DNA of 64,000 bases. Origin: Chelatococcus reniformis. Lineage in GTDB: Bacteria > Pseudomonadota > Alphaproteobacteria > Rhizobiales > Beijerinckiaceae. How positions within the stretch are numbered: position 1 is the first letter of the stretch; the number at the start of each line of letters is the position of its first letter. Both the position numbers and the translations under genes were made by a program. The stretch covers positions 62,001 through 126,000 of the forward strand of contig NZ_BMGG01000010.1 of assembly GCF_014640075.1 (NCBI RefSeq), read 5' to 3'. Under the pieces are notes generated by a model, which ran no database searches, was not told where the DNA came from, and worked only from the letters and a program-made list of their open reading frames with translations. This document shows positions 24,810 to 33,684 of the stretch, in pieces.

Positions 24810-26369
24810 ATGACCGATCCGCATTCTCGCGGCTCCACCATCGACCGCCGTCGCCTGATCGGCGCCTGCCTCGCCGGGGCCGGCCTTGTCGTCTTCGATC
24901 TGCCGGGCCGTGGCCGCGCCCAGGCCCAGCAGGGCAGTGCGCTCCGGGTGTCTGCCAACGTCAATCCGTCCACGCTCGACCCGGTGACCGGCCGCAGCGG
25001 CGGCGACCATCAGTTCCTCTATCCACTCTACGACACGCTGGTGCAGTGGGATCCCAAGACGCTGGCGGCGCGCCCCGGGCTCGCCCAGTCCTGGACCTAC
25101 AAGGACGACACCACGCTGGTCCTGGAACTGCGCCCCGGTGTCACCTTCCACGACGGCACGCCGCTCGACGCCGAAGCGGTCAAGTTCAACCTCGACCGCG
25201 CGCTCGGCGACGCCAAGTCCAACATCAAGGTCGACCTGTCATCGGTGGATTCGGTCGAGGTGAGCGGGCCGACCACGGTCACCATCAAGCTCAAGGCCCA
25301 GGACCGCTCGCTGCCCCTCATCCTGTCCGACCGGGCGGGCATGATGGCGTCTCCCACCGCCGTCAAGGCGGGCGGCGGCAGCATCGACCGGGCACCGGTG
25401 GGCGCCGGCCCCTGGAAGTTCGTGAAGTGGGACGACGCCGCCATCGTCGTCTACGAGCGCAACCCGGCTTATTGGGACAAGGGCATTCCCAAGGTCGACC
25501 GGCTCGAGATGAAGGTGATTCCCGAGGTGGCGACCGGCGTGCGCTCCGTAATGGCCGGGGAGAACGACGTCGTCGTTGCCGTGCCGCCGATGCAGAAGGT
25601 GATCCTCGACCGCTCCGACAAGGTCGCGGTCTATGCGACGCCGTCGCTCTATCTGCACATGATCTACGTCGACTTCTCCAAGCCGCCGTTCAACGACGTG
25701 CGCGTGCGCAAGGCGCTCAACCTCGCCATCGACCGCTCCATCTTCAACAAGCTCGCTCTGGCGGGGCTCGGCCAGCCGGCGACGACGCTCTTCCCCACGG
25801 AGTTCTGGGCCTACGACCCCTCCCTCACCGATATCCTCGCCTACGACCCGGAACGGGCGAAGGCGCTGCTGAAGGAGGCCGGCACCCCTGAAGTCACCTT
25901 CACCGGCATCACCTATTCCGATCAGGCCGCGGTGAAACGGCAGGAAATCCTGATCGAGATGTGGCGCAAGGTCGGCATCAAGGCGCAGATGCGGACAGCC
26001 TCCGTGCCCGAGGCCTCCTCGGCGTTCTTCTTCCAGCGGCAGATCGACACCTTCGTTGCCGCCATCACCTCGCGGCCGGACCCGTCGATGGGGCTCTATA
26101 CGCTGTTCGGCAAGTCCTCGCCCTACAACGGGGGCCGCCAGGAGATCCCGGGCATGGAAGCGGCACTGGCCGAATCGCGCATGGGCGCCACCCAGGAGCA
26201 GCGCAAGGTCGGGCTGTCCAAGGTGCAGCGGATCGCGCTCGATCAGGCGCTGTTCGTGCCGCTGGTGTTCGACGTCAGCATTACCGCCGTCAGCAAGAAG
26301 TTCGACGGCTTTCAGCCGAACCTGTTCGGACGGCCGCGGTTCGAGACCGTCGGCGTGGCGGCGAGCTGA
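24810..26369 (+). CDS. ABC transporter substrate-binding protein, family 5, without permease genes
   Basis: 519-residue periplasmic binding protein of the DppA/OppA family. The Tat-type signal DRRRLIGACLAGAGLVVF is followed by an AQAQ cleavage region. Family motifs include SWTYKDDTTLVLELRPGVTF and NDVRVRKALNLAIDRS. GGAGGGTACT precedes the ATG. It heads a cluster of CoA ligases and carboxyltransferases and has no permease or ATPase nearby. It must borrow a transporter encoded elsewhere, possibly but not necessarily the one at 12113-15923. Confidence 0.92.
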   Translation: MTDPHSRGSTIDRRRLIGACLAGAGLVVFDLPGRGRAQAQQGSALRVSANVNPSTLDPVTGRSGGDHQFLYPLYDTLVQWDPKTLAARPGLAQSWTYKDDTTLVLELRPGVTFHDGTPLDAEAVKFNLDRALGDAKSNIKVDLSSVDSVEVSGPTTVTIKLKAQDRSLPLILSDRAGMMASPTAVKAGGGSIDRAPVGAGPWKFVKWDDAAIVVYERNPAYWDKGIPKVDRLEMKVIPEVATGVRSVMAGENDVVVAVPPMQKVILDRSDKVAVYATPSLYLHMIYVDFSKPPFNDVRVRKALNLAIDRSIFNKLALAGLGQPATTLFPTEFWAYDPSLTDILAYDPERAKALLKEAGTPEVTFTGITYSDQAAVKRQEILIEMWRKVGIKAQMRTASVPEASSAFFFQRQIDTFVAAITSRPDPSMGLYTLFGKSSPYNGGRQEIPGMEAALAESRMGATQEQRKVGLSKVQRIALDQALFVPLVFDVSITAVSKKFDGFQPNLFGRPRFETVGVAAS

Positions 26370-26381
26370 GGGGAGGCGTTC

Positions 26382-27995
26382 ATGCTCGACAAGCGTATGC
26401 CGCCGCGGAATGACGTGGTCATCCGCGACCTCATCGACCGGCGCGCACGGGAGATCCCCGACAACGTCTTCGCGGTGTTATCCGACGGCTCGGAATGGAC
26501 CTTCGGAGAATTGCGCAGGCGGGTTCGCAATTGCGCGGAGGCGTTGCAGCGGCTCGGGGCCGGGCAGGGTGACTTCGTGCTGGTCTGGCTGCCCAACGGG
26601 CCGACCTGCCTCGAGGTGATGTTTGCCCTCAACTACCTCGGTGCCATCTACGTGCCGATCAACACCGGCTATCGCGGCGGCCTGCTGGCGCACGTCATCG
26701 ACAATGCCGGCGCCAAGCTGATGATCGCGGACGCACAGTTGGTCGAGCGGCTGGCCGATGTGAGCCACGCCGATCTGCGCACGGTGGTGGTGGTCGGCGG
26801 CGGCGCCCGCGAGGTCCCGGGCCTCACCCTCCTGGATCAGGGCGTTCTGGTCGGCGATGGCGAGGCGCTGGCGCCGCCGCAGCGCCAGATCGAGCCCTGG
26901 GACACGCTATCGATCATTTACACGTCGGGGACCACCGGCCCGTCGAAGGGCGTGCTCATCTCGGCGCTGCAGATGTACGCGACGTTCATTCCCCGCGGCG
27001 TGCTCGAGCCCGAAGACCGCACGCTGGTGACGCTGCCCATGTTCCACGTGGGCGGTGCCGGGCCGATCTGGTCCACCCTGATGCGCGGCGGCTCCTTCGC
27101 GCTCACCGAGGCATTCCGCACCAGCGAGTTCTGGTCGACGATCCGCCGCTTCGGCATTACCCACACCATTCTGCTCGGGGCAATGACGCCCTTCCTGCTC
27201 AAGGAACCGGCGTCTGCCGAGGATCGCACGCACCCGCTCACCAAGGTGTCGATGATCCCGCTCACCGACCAGCACCGGGAGTTCACGGCGCGTTTCGGTA
27301 TCGAGGTCTACACCGGCTTCAACATGACCGAGACATCCTCGCCGCTGCACTGCGGGCCTGATCCTGCGTCGCCGGGCACCTGCGGCCAGCCCCGCGACGG
27401 CATCGAGGCGCGCGTCGTCGACGAGAACGATTGCGAAGTGGGCCCGGGCGTGGTCGGCGAACTGATCCTGCGGGCCGACATGCCCTTTGCCCTGAACCAC
27501 GGCTACCACAAGAATCCGGAAGCCACGGCCAAGGCCTGGCGCAACGGCTGGTTCCACACCGGCGATGCCTTCCGGCGCGACGAGGAGGGCAGCTTCTACT
27601 TCGTCGACCGCATGAAGGACGCCATCCGCCGGCGCGGCGAGAATATCTCGTCCTTCGAGGTGGAGAAGGAGATCGTCGCCTACGAGGACGTCCGCGACGC
27701 TGCCGTGGTGGCGGTGCCGAGCGAGTTCGGCGAAGACGAGGTGATGGCGATCCTCAGCCCGGCGCCGGGGCGCAACATCGATCTGCCGGCGCTCGTGGAG
27801 TTCCTCAGGCCGCGGCTCGCCCACTTCATGGTGCCGCGCTATTTCCGCGTCATCGACGACCTGCCGCGCACGCCCACCGAGAAGGTGCAGAAGCACCTGC
27901 TGCGCAGCGAGGGCATTACCCCCGATACCTGGGACCGCGAAAAGGCCGGCATCGTGCTCAAGCGCGAGCGCCTGACCCAGGGTACCGCTGCATGA
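26382..27995 (+). CDS. AMP-forming acyl-CoA ligase, CaiC-like (ligase 1)
   Basis: 537-residue adenylate-forming enzyme activating a carboxylic acid to its CoA ester. Adenylation motif YTSGTTGPSKG at residues 180-190, a central GFNMTETSS, the hinge stretch VDRMKDAIRRRGENISSFEV, and a C-terminal TPTEKVQKHLL carrying the probable catalytic lysine. The hinge variant is that of crotonobetaine/carnitine-CoA ligase relatives. It is clearly paralogous to ligase 2 at 31991. GGGGAGG precedes ATG 26382, 12 bp after the binding-protein stop, so the two are co-transcribed. Confidence 0.92.
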   Translation: MLDKRMPPRNDVVIRDLIDRRAREIPDNVFAVLSDGSEWTFGELRRRVRNCAEALQRLGAGQGDFVLVWLPNGPTCLEVMFALNYLGAIYVPINTGYRGGLLAHVIDNAGAKLMIADAQLVERLADVSHADLRTVVVVGGGAREVPGLTLLDQGVLVGDGEALAPPQRQIEPWDTLSIIYTSGTTGPSKGVLISALQMYATFIPRGVLEPEDRTLVTLPMFHVGGAGPIWSTLMRGGSFALTEAFRTSEFWSTIRRFGITHTILLGAMTPFLLKEPASAEDRTHPLTKVSMIPLTDQHREFTARFGIEVYTGFNMTETSSPLHCGPDPASPGTCGQPRDGIEARVVDENDCEVGPGVVGELILRADMPFALNHGYHKNPEATAKAWRNGWFHTGDAFRRDEEGSFYFVDRMKDAIRRRGENISSFEVEKEIVAYEDVRDAAVVAVPSEFGEDEVMAILSPAPGRNIDLPALVEFLRPRLAHFMVPRYFRVIDDLPRTPTEKVQKHLLRSEGITPDTWDREKAGIVLKRERLTQGTAA

Positions 27996-28026
27996 CCAAT
28001 TTCCCCTCCCGGCCGACGAGAAGGCA

Positions 28027-29562
28027 ATGATCAACAAGACGACGTCCGACCTGGCGGCTGAGCTCGATGCGCGGCGCCGCAAGGTGCACGCCATGGGCGG
28101 CGAGGCCAAGCTCGCTGCCCGGCGCGAGCGCGGCATCCTGAACGCACGCGAGCGCATCGACGCGCTGGTCGATCCGGGCAGCTTCACCGAGCTCGGCGAG
28201 TTCGCCCATTCGGCCCGCGACGAGGACAAGGACCGCACGCCGGCCGAGGGCATCGTCACCGGCTTCGGCCGGGTCGAGGGCCGCGAGGTGGCGGTTGCGT
28301 CCTTCGACCTGACGACGCTCGGCGCTTCGTCGTCGGTCACCAACATCCGCAAGCTCGCTTTCCTCAAGACGAGCGCCTCGCGCGCCGGCATTCCCTGCGC
28401 CTTCCTGATCGAGTCGGCCGGCGCGCGCATGCCCGACATCCAGGGCGCCGTCGGCATGGGCCGCATCGGCCTGCTGCCGGCCAACAACCGCGACCGGGAC
28501 GTGCCCTGGGTCTGCGCGGTGCTCGGGCCGTGCTACGGCATGGGCACCTGGTACGCGGTGCAGTCCGACTTCTCCGTCATGCGGCGGGACGCCACCTTCT
28601 CGGTGTCCAGTCCCAAGGTCGTTTCGGTGGCCCTGAGCCAGGAATTGACCCCGGAAGAGCTCGGCGGCTCCGACGTGCACGCCGAGGTGACCGGCCAGAT
28701 CGATCTGGTGACCGACACGGACGCGGAGGCGATCGCGGCGCTGCGCCGCTTCCTCGCCTACCTGCCGTCGAACTGCGCCGAGGCGCCGCCGCGGGCGGAG
28801 GGCCCGGTGCAAGCCCATGCGGCCGAAGAGGTCGACGCGCTCATTCCGGCCGCCCGGCACAAGATCTACGACGGCCGCAAGCTGGTCGAGCTGCTGGCCG
28901 ATGCAGGCTCGGTGATGCCGTACCGGCAGCGCTACGGGCGCACGCTGGAGACGTCGCTGGCCCGGCTCAACGGCCGCCCGGTCGGCATCATCGCCAGCAA
29001 TCCGATGCGCAAGGGCGGCGCCATCGATGGGCCGTCCTGCAACAAGATGACCGAGTTCATCGTGCTCTGCGACAGCTTCAACATCCCGCTGGTGCTGCTC
29101 GCCGATACGCCCGGCTTCCTTATCGGGCTCAAGCCCGAGCTGGACGGCGTCGCCGGCATGATCATGAACAACCTGCGGGCGCTGGCGCTGGCGAGCGTGC
29201 CCAAGCTCGCCGTCGTGGTGCGCAAGAGCTATGGCCAGGCCTACCTCAACCTCGGTGGCGGCGTCGCCGACGCCCTCGCCGTCATGACCACGGGCGAGGT
29301 CGGCTTCGTCGATCCGGCGGTCGCCGTCAGCGTCGTGCACAACCGCAGGCCCGAACCGGGTGACAACTCCTACGCCGAGCTCATGGACGACATGGTCGTC
29401 AGCAACTCGCCCTTCGAGCTCGCCGGCATCTTCGCCGCCCACGCGGTGATCCGTCCCGGCGAGACGCGGGAGTGGCTGATCCGCATGCTCGACGTCTACC
29501 AGCGCCGCATGCAGGGGGGCGTCAGCCAGCATCGCTTGGCCACGTGGCCGACGAGCCTCTAG
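28027..29562 (+). CDS. Acyl-CoA carboxylase carboxyltransferase (CT) subunit-like protein 1
   Basis: 511-residue two-domain crotonase-fold protein of the AccD5/PccB/MmdA family, which transfers CO2 between biotin and an acyl-CoA. N-domain oxyanion loop SAGARMPDIQGAVG, the linker PEELGGSDVH, and the C-domain loops LADTPGFLIG and VRKSYGQAYLNLGGG are present. No biotin carboxylase or biotin-carrier gene is in the window, so it may use housekeeping subunits or act as a decarboxylase or other CoA-enolate enzyme. It lies 31 bp after ligase 1. Confidence 0.88.
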   Translation: MINKTTSDLAAELDARRRKVHAMGGEAKLAARRERGILNARERIDALVDPGSFTELGEFAHSARDEDKDRTPAEGIVTGFGRVEGREVAVASFDLTTLGASSSVTNIRKLAFLKTSASRAGIPCAFLIESAGARMPDIQGAVGMGRIGLLPANNRDRDVPWVCAVLGPCYGMGTWYAVQSDFSVMRRDATFSVSSPKVVSVALSQELTPEELGGSDVHAEVTGQIDLVTDTDAEAIAALRRFLAYLPSNCAEAPPRAEGPVQAHAAEEVDALIPAARHKIYDGRKLVELLADAGSVMPYRQRYGRTLETSLARLNGRPVGIIASNPMRKGGAIDGPSCNKMTEFIVLCDSFNIPLVLLADTPGFLIGLKPELDGVAGMIMNNLRALALASVPKLAVVVRKSYGQAYLNLGGGVADALAVMTTGEVGFVDPAVAVSVVHNRRPEPGDNSYAELMDDMVVSNSPFELAGIFAAHAVIRPGETREWLIRMLDVYQRRMQGGVSQHRLATWPTSL

Positions 29563-29569
29563 GATCGAG

Positions 29570-29604
29570 GATGGGATGGCCGGGCTTGACCCGGCCATCC
29601 CATC
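29570..29604. repeat. GGCCGGG palindrome (15-bp stem)
   Basis: Perfect 15-bp inverted repeat GATGGGATGGCCGGG/CCCGGCCATCCCATC with loop CTTGA, 7 bp after the stop of carboxyltransferase 1. It may terminate or attenuate transcription before the TetR gene. Same family as the units at 16893, 34939, 51533, 52924 and 54423. Confidence 0.8.
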
Positions 29605-29645
29605 CAGTCGGAAAAGTCGGCCCTCGCGGGGACGATCGAAAGGTG

Positions 29646-30275
29646 ATGGCGGACGTGACGCAGGCCAGGCCCCGGTGGAACGGTGAGTTCGAATCATCGT
29701 CGGAGCAGCAGGCGCTGAAGCGCCGGCTCATCCTGCGCGAGGCGGGCGCGGCCTTCAACGAGCGCGGCTTCCGCAACGTTTCGCTCGACGAGGTCGCGGT
29801 CAAGCTCGGGATCTCCAAGACGGTCTGCTACTATTACTTCCGCGACAAGAACCATCTGCTGCTGAGCTGCGTCGAGATCGGCTTCGAGCTGGCCGAGCAC
29901 GCCCTGGACGTGGCCGAGGCGCTGGACGGCCGGGGGCTCGACAGGGTCGTCGCGTTCACGCGCACCTATGTCGAGGGCATCACCTCGGACTTCGGCAGCT
30001 GCGCCGTGCTGACCGACATGAATTCGCTGCACGCCGACGACCTCAAGGCCGTGCGCACCCGCCAACGGCAGTTCGGCCGGCGCCTCATCAAGCTGGTGGA
30101 GGCAGGCCAGGCGGATGGCAGCATCGATGTGGCGAACGCCCGGGCGGCAGTGAGCTGGATCGTCAGCGCGCCGCTCATGATCCCCCGCCTGACCGAGCTG
30201 TGGCAGAGCCAGGGCACGGCCTGGCTCGCCGACCATTACGCCGAGTTCACGCGCCGGTCGCTGGCGCGGCGGTGA
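29646..30275 (+). CDS. TetR-family transcriptional regulator
   Basis: 209-residue regulator with an N-terminal helix-turn-helix (about residues 27-72; SLDEVAVKLGISKTVCYYYFRDKNHLL) and a helical ligand domain. ATG 29646 follows AAGG at very short spacing; a GTG at 29643 is out of frame. It lies at the centre of the symmetric ligase/carboxyltransferase cluster, so a CoA ester made by the cluster is a plausible inducer. The candidate operator is the palindrome at 24649. Confidence 0.9.
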   Translation: MADVTQARPRWNGEFESSSEQQALKRRLILREAGAAFNERGFRNVSLDEVAVKLGISKTVCYYYFRDKNHLLLSCVEIGFELAEHALDVAEALDGRGLDRVVAFTRTYVEGITSDFGSCAVLTDMNSLHADDLKAVRTRQRQFGRRLIKLVEAGQADGSIDVANARAAVSWIVSAPLMIPRLTELWQSQGTAWLADHYAEFTRRSLARR

Positions 30276-30343
30276 GGGTGGCCCCCCGCGAAGCCGACGC
30301 CCATCCGGTGACGCGACAACACGACGACAAGGAGACGTCCCAC

Positions 30344-31903
30344 GTGACGACGCAGGTCGAATCCCGAGCCCTCCTGACCGATGTGGAGGAGGCGAAGGCG
30401 TCGCTGACCGACGCCCGCCGCGGCGCGGCGCTGGAGCGTCAGCGCAAGCGCGCCGACATGACCGCGCGCGAGCGCATCGCCTATCTCTGCGACAAAGGCT
30501 CGTTCCAGGAGATCGGCGGCCTCGCCCATCCCAAGGAGGGCGCGGCGAAGCGGGCCCCGGCCGACGGCGTGGTCGTCGGCACCGGGCGGGTCGACGGCCG
30601 CTGGTGCGCCGTCGTCTCGCAGGATTTCAGCGTGTTCGGCGGCTCCATCGGCGAGATCGGCAGCGACAAGACCAGCCGTATCGCCCATATCGCACGCGAG
30701 CAGGGCATGCCGCTGGTCATGCTGCTCGACGGCGGCGGTCACCGCATCCAGGGCGGCCAGAACTCCCGGCACTTCGCCAAGGCCGGCCCGTTCTTCCACG
30801 AGCTGGCGCGCATGTCGGGCTGGGTGCCGATGGTCGCGGCCATGCTCGGCGCCGGCTTCGCCGGGCCGACCAACTACGCCGGCATGGCCGACTTCGTCGT
30901 GATGGTGCGCGGCCGCTCCACCATGGGCCTGGCCGGGCCGGCACTGGTGAAGGCCGGTACGGGCGAGGAGATCGGCCTGGAGGAGCTCGGCGGCGCCGAG
31001 GCCCAGGTCGACCGCCACGGCCTCGCCGACCTCGGCGTCGAGAGCGAGGCGGCGGCGATCGATGCGGTGAAGCGCTATCTCTCCTATCTGCCGTCCAATG
31101 CCCGCCAGCCGCTGCCGCTCGGGCCGCCCGACGATCCACTCGATCGGCGGGCGGAAGCGCTGCTCGACCTCGTCCCGGCCAACACGCGGCGCGTCTACGA
31201 CATCCGCAAGGTGATCGACCACGTCGTCGACGCCGGCAGCTCCTTCGAGATCAAGCCGACCTTCGCTCGCAACATCGTCACGTCACTCGCCCGGCTCGGC
31301 GGGCGCCCGGTGGGTGTCATCGCCAACCAGCCGATGCGGCTCGGCGGCATGCTCACCTCGGACGCCTGCGACAAGGCCGCCCACTTCATCGCGGTGTGCG
31401 ACGCCTTCGGCCTGCCGCTGGTCTACCTGATCGACGTGCCCGGCTTCTCGATCGGCTCCGGCGCCGAGCGCACGGTGCTGGGCCGGCACAGCGCCAAGAT
31501 GGTGTTCGAGCTGGGCCAGGCCACGGTGCCGCGGATCTCCGTCGTGCTGCGCAAGGGCTACGGCCTCGGCTACTTCGCCATGTGCGGCGGCCGCAGCTTC
31601 GGCGCCGACGCGAGCTTCGCCTGGCCGACGGCCGAGATCTGCGCCATGTCGATCGAAGGCTCCGTCGACGTGGCCTACCGCCAGGACTACGAGAAGGCGG
31701 CCGATCCCGCCGCTCGCCGGCAGGAGCTGATCGACAAGATCCGGGCCGACATCGGCGTCCTGGAGGCGGCCGGCGGCTTCGGCATCGACGACGTGATCGA
31801 TCCCCGCGATACCCGCTTCCAGCTGATCTCGGTGCTCAGCCGGGCGCCGGCCCGGCGCGACAACCGCCAGCCGCCGAAGTTCAGGAGCATTGTCCCGATC
31901 TGA
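30344..31903 (+). CDS. Acyl-CoA carboxylase carboxyltransferase-like protein 2
   Basis: 519-residue CT-fold paralogue. The N-domain loop reads DGGGHRIQGGQ, the linker EELGGAEAQ (the usual histidine after GGA replaced by Gln), and the C-domain loops IDVPGFSIGSGAE and RKGYGLGYFAMCGG. GTG 30344 is preceded by AAGGAGA at 9 bases; the open frame extends upstream into the TetR gene but without signals. It pairs with ligase 2 downstream in reversed order relative to the ligase 1/CT 1 pair. No biotin subunits nearby; the reaction may be non-canonical. Confidence 0.87.
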   Translation: MTTQVESRALLTDVEEAKASLTDARRGAALERQRKRADMTARERIAYLCDKGSFQEIGGLAHPKEGAAKRAPADGVVVGTGRVDGRWCAVVSQDFSVFGGSIGEIGSDKTSRIAHIAREQGMPLVMLLDGGGHRIQGGQNSRHFAKAGPFFHELARMSGWVPMVAAMLGAGFAGPTNYAGMADFVVMVRGRSTMGLAGPALVKAGTGEEIGLEELGGAEAQVDRHGLADLGVESEAAAIDAVKRYLSYLPSNARQPLPLGPPDDPLDRRAEALLDLVPANTRRVYDIRKVIDHVVDAGSSFEIKPTFARNIVTSLARLGGRPVGVIANQPMRLGGMLTSDACDKAAHFIAVCDAFGLPLVYLIDVPGFSIGSGAERTVLGRHSAKMVFELGQATVPRISVVLRKGYGLGYFAMCGGRSFGADASFAWPTAEICAMSIEGSVDVAYRQDYEKAADPAARRQELIDKIRADIGVLEAAGGFGIDDVIDPRDTRFQLISVLSRAPARRDNRQPPKFRSIVPI

Positions 31904-31990
31904 CGGCCCCCGGCTCGGCGGCGCTGCGACGGCGGCGAGCCGCCACCTGGCGCCGGCAGCCGTCCCGACACAAGAAGGCAGGAGGAAGTG

Positions 31991-33616
31991 ATGGAGAACG
32001 GCTGGACCGATCCGCGCGTGCCCGCAGCGGACGTCTGCGTCCTGCGCGACGTGCTCGAGCGCTACGTCCGAACGCAGCCGGACAAGGTCTTCCTTCGGTT
32101 CGCCGACGGCGGCGAGTGGACCTACCGGCAGATGCGCGAGGAAGCCGTGCGGGCGGCGCACGGCCTGCGCGCCCTCGGCGTCAAGCAGGGCGAGCACGTG
32201 CTGTCATGGCTGCCCAATGGCCGGGACGCCTTTCGCGTCTGGTTCGGCCTCAACTATCTCGGCGCCGTTTATGTGCCCGTCAACCTGGCCTATCGCGGCA
32301 GCATCCTGGCCCATGTGGTGGAGAACTCCGACGCGCGGCTGATCGTAGCCCACGCCGAGCTCTGCGGCCGGCTCGGCGCCATCGACCGCGCCAAGCTGGA
32401 GGAGGTGGTGGTGATCGGCGGCGAGGCCGGGGCTGACACGGGGTTGGCCGTGCATCCGGCCGGCGCATTGCTCGCCGCGGAGGCCGGCGAGCCGCCGGCC
32501 CTCGAGCGCCCGATCATGCCGTGGGACACACAATCGATCATCTACACCTCCGGCACCACCGGGCCGTCGAAGGGTGTGTTGTCGAGCTATCTGCACCTCT
32601 ATTCCATGGGGGCGGAGCCATGGCCCTATTTCGGGCCCGACGACCGAGGCATGTGCAACCTGCCGCTGTTCCATGCCGGTGGCACCGGCGCCGTCTATCG
32701 TTCGCTGGTGCGCGGCGCCTCGGTCGCCGTCTTCGACGCCTTCTCGACCCAGGATTTCTGGCGGCTCGTGCGCGAGCACGGGGTGACGACCACGGTGCTG
32801 CTCGGCGTCATGGCGACCTTCCTGGTCAAGCAGCCGCCGTCGGAGGAGGATCGCGGCCACGGGCTCAAGTCTGTCACCATGGTGCCGCTGTGCGAGGACG
32901 CGGAGCTGTTCTCGCAGCGCTTCGGCGTCGAGGTCTACACCACCTTCAACATGACCGAGACGTCGTGCCCGATCGTCTCGGAGCGCAACCCGGCCGCGCT
33001 CTCCAGCTGCGGCAAGCCGCGTGCCGGCGTCGCCGTGCGCATCGTCGACGCCAATGACTGCGAGGTCCCGGTCGGTGAGGTGGGTGAGCTCGTCGTGCGC
33101 ACCGACCGGCCATGGGCGATGAACCACGGTTACTACAAGAACCCGGAAGCCACCGCGAAAAGCTGGCGCAACGGCTGGTTCCACACGGGCGATGCGTTCC
33201 GCATGGACGCCGCCGGCGACTTCTTCTTCGTCGACCGGATGAAGGACGCCATCCGCCGGCGCGGCGAGAACATTTCATCCTTCGAGGTCGAAACCGAGAT
33301 CTGCGCACACCCCGCCGTGAAGGAGGCGGCCGTCGTCGCCGTGCCGAGCGAATTCGCGGAGGACGAGGTGCTGGCGGCGGTGTCGCTGACGGACGGAGCC
33401 CAGCTCGATCCGGCCGAGCTGATCGCCTTTCTGTTGCCGCGCATGGCCCATTTCATGGTGCCGCGCTATGTGCGCGTGCTGCCGGACCTGCCGAAGACGC
33501 CGACCCAGAAGGTGCAGAAGCACATCGTGCGCAGCGACGGGATCACCGCCGACACCTGGGACCGTGAGGCGGCTGGCATCCGCATCAAGCGCGAGAAGAT
33601 CGGGATCTCCGCCTGA
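31991..33616 (+). CDS. AMP-forming acyl-CoA ligase, CaiC-like (ligase 2)
   Basis: 541-residue paralogue of ligase 1 with the same landmarks: YTSGTTGPSKGVLSS, TFNMTETSC, VDRMKDAIRRRGENISSFEV and TPTQKVQKHIV. ATG 31991 directly follows GGAGGAAG; the GTG one codon upstream is an alternative. The near-identical hinge in both ligases but different substrate-pocket stretches suggests an old duplication with changed specificity. It follows carboxyltransferase 2 by 87 bp and precedes a type-1 binding protein by 68 bp. Confidence 0.92.
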   Translation: MENGWTDPRVPAADVCVLRDVLERYVRTQPDKVFLRFADGGEWTYRQMREEAVRAAHGLRALGVKQGEHVLSWLPNGRDAFRVWFGLNYLGAVYVPVNLAYRGSILAHVVENSDARLIVAHAELCGRLGAIDRAKLEEVVVIGGEAGADTGLAVHPAGALLAAEAGEPPALERPIMPWDTQSIIYTSGTTGPSKGVLSSYLHLYSMGAEPWPYFGPDDRGMCNLPLFHAGGTGAVYRSLVRGASVAVFDAFSTQDFWRLVREHGVTTTVLLGVMATFLVKQPPSEEDRGHGLKSVTMVPLCEDAELFSQRFGVEVYTTFNMTETSCPIVSERNPAALSSCGKPRAGVAVRIVDANDCEVPVGEVGELVVRTDRPWAMNHGYYKNPEATAKSWRNGWFHTGDAFRMDAAGDFFFVDRMKDAIRRRGENISSFEVETEICAHPAVKEAAVVAVPSEFAEDEVLAAVSLTDGAQLDPAELIAFLLPRMAHFMVPRYVRVLPDLPKTPTQKVQKHIVRSDGITADTWDREAAGIRIKREKIGISA

Positions 33617-33684
33617 CGCGTGGCGGTTTCCCGCGGGCTACATCAAGCTGCCACCAGAACAGCGGAACGACGGAGGGACAAGAT

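Noticed and set aside
27958-29697. 579-residue minus-strand open frame opposite carboxyltransferase 1
   Set aside because: Antisense shadow; the plus strand carries recognisable CT loops and gene-start signals.
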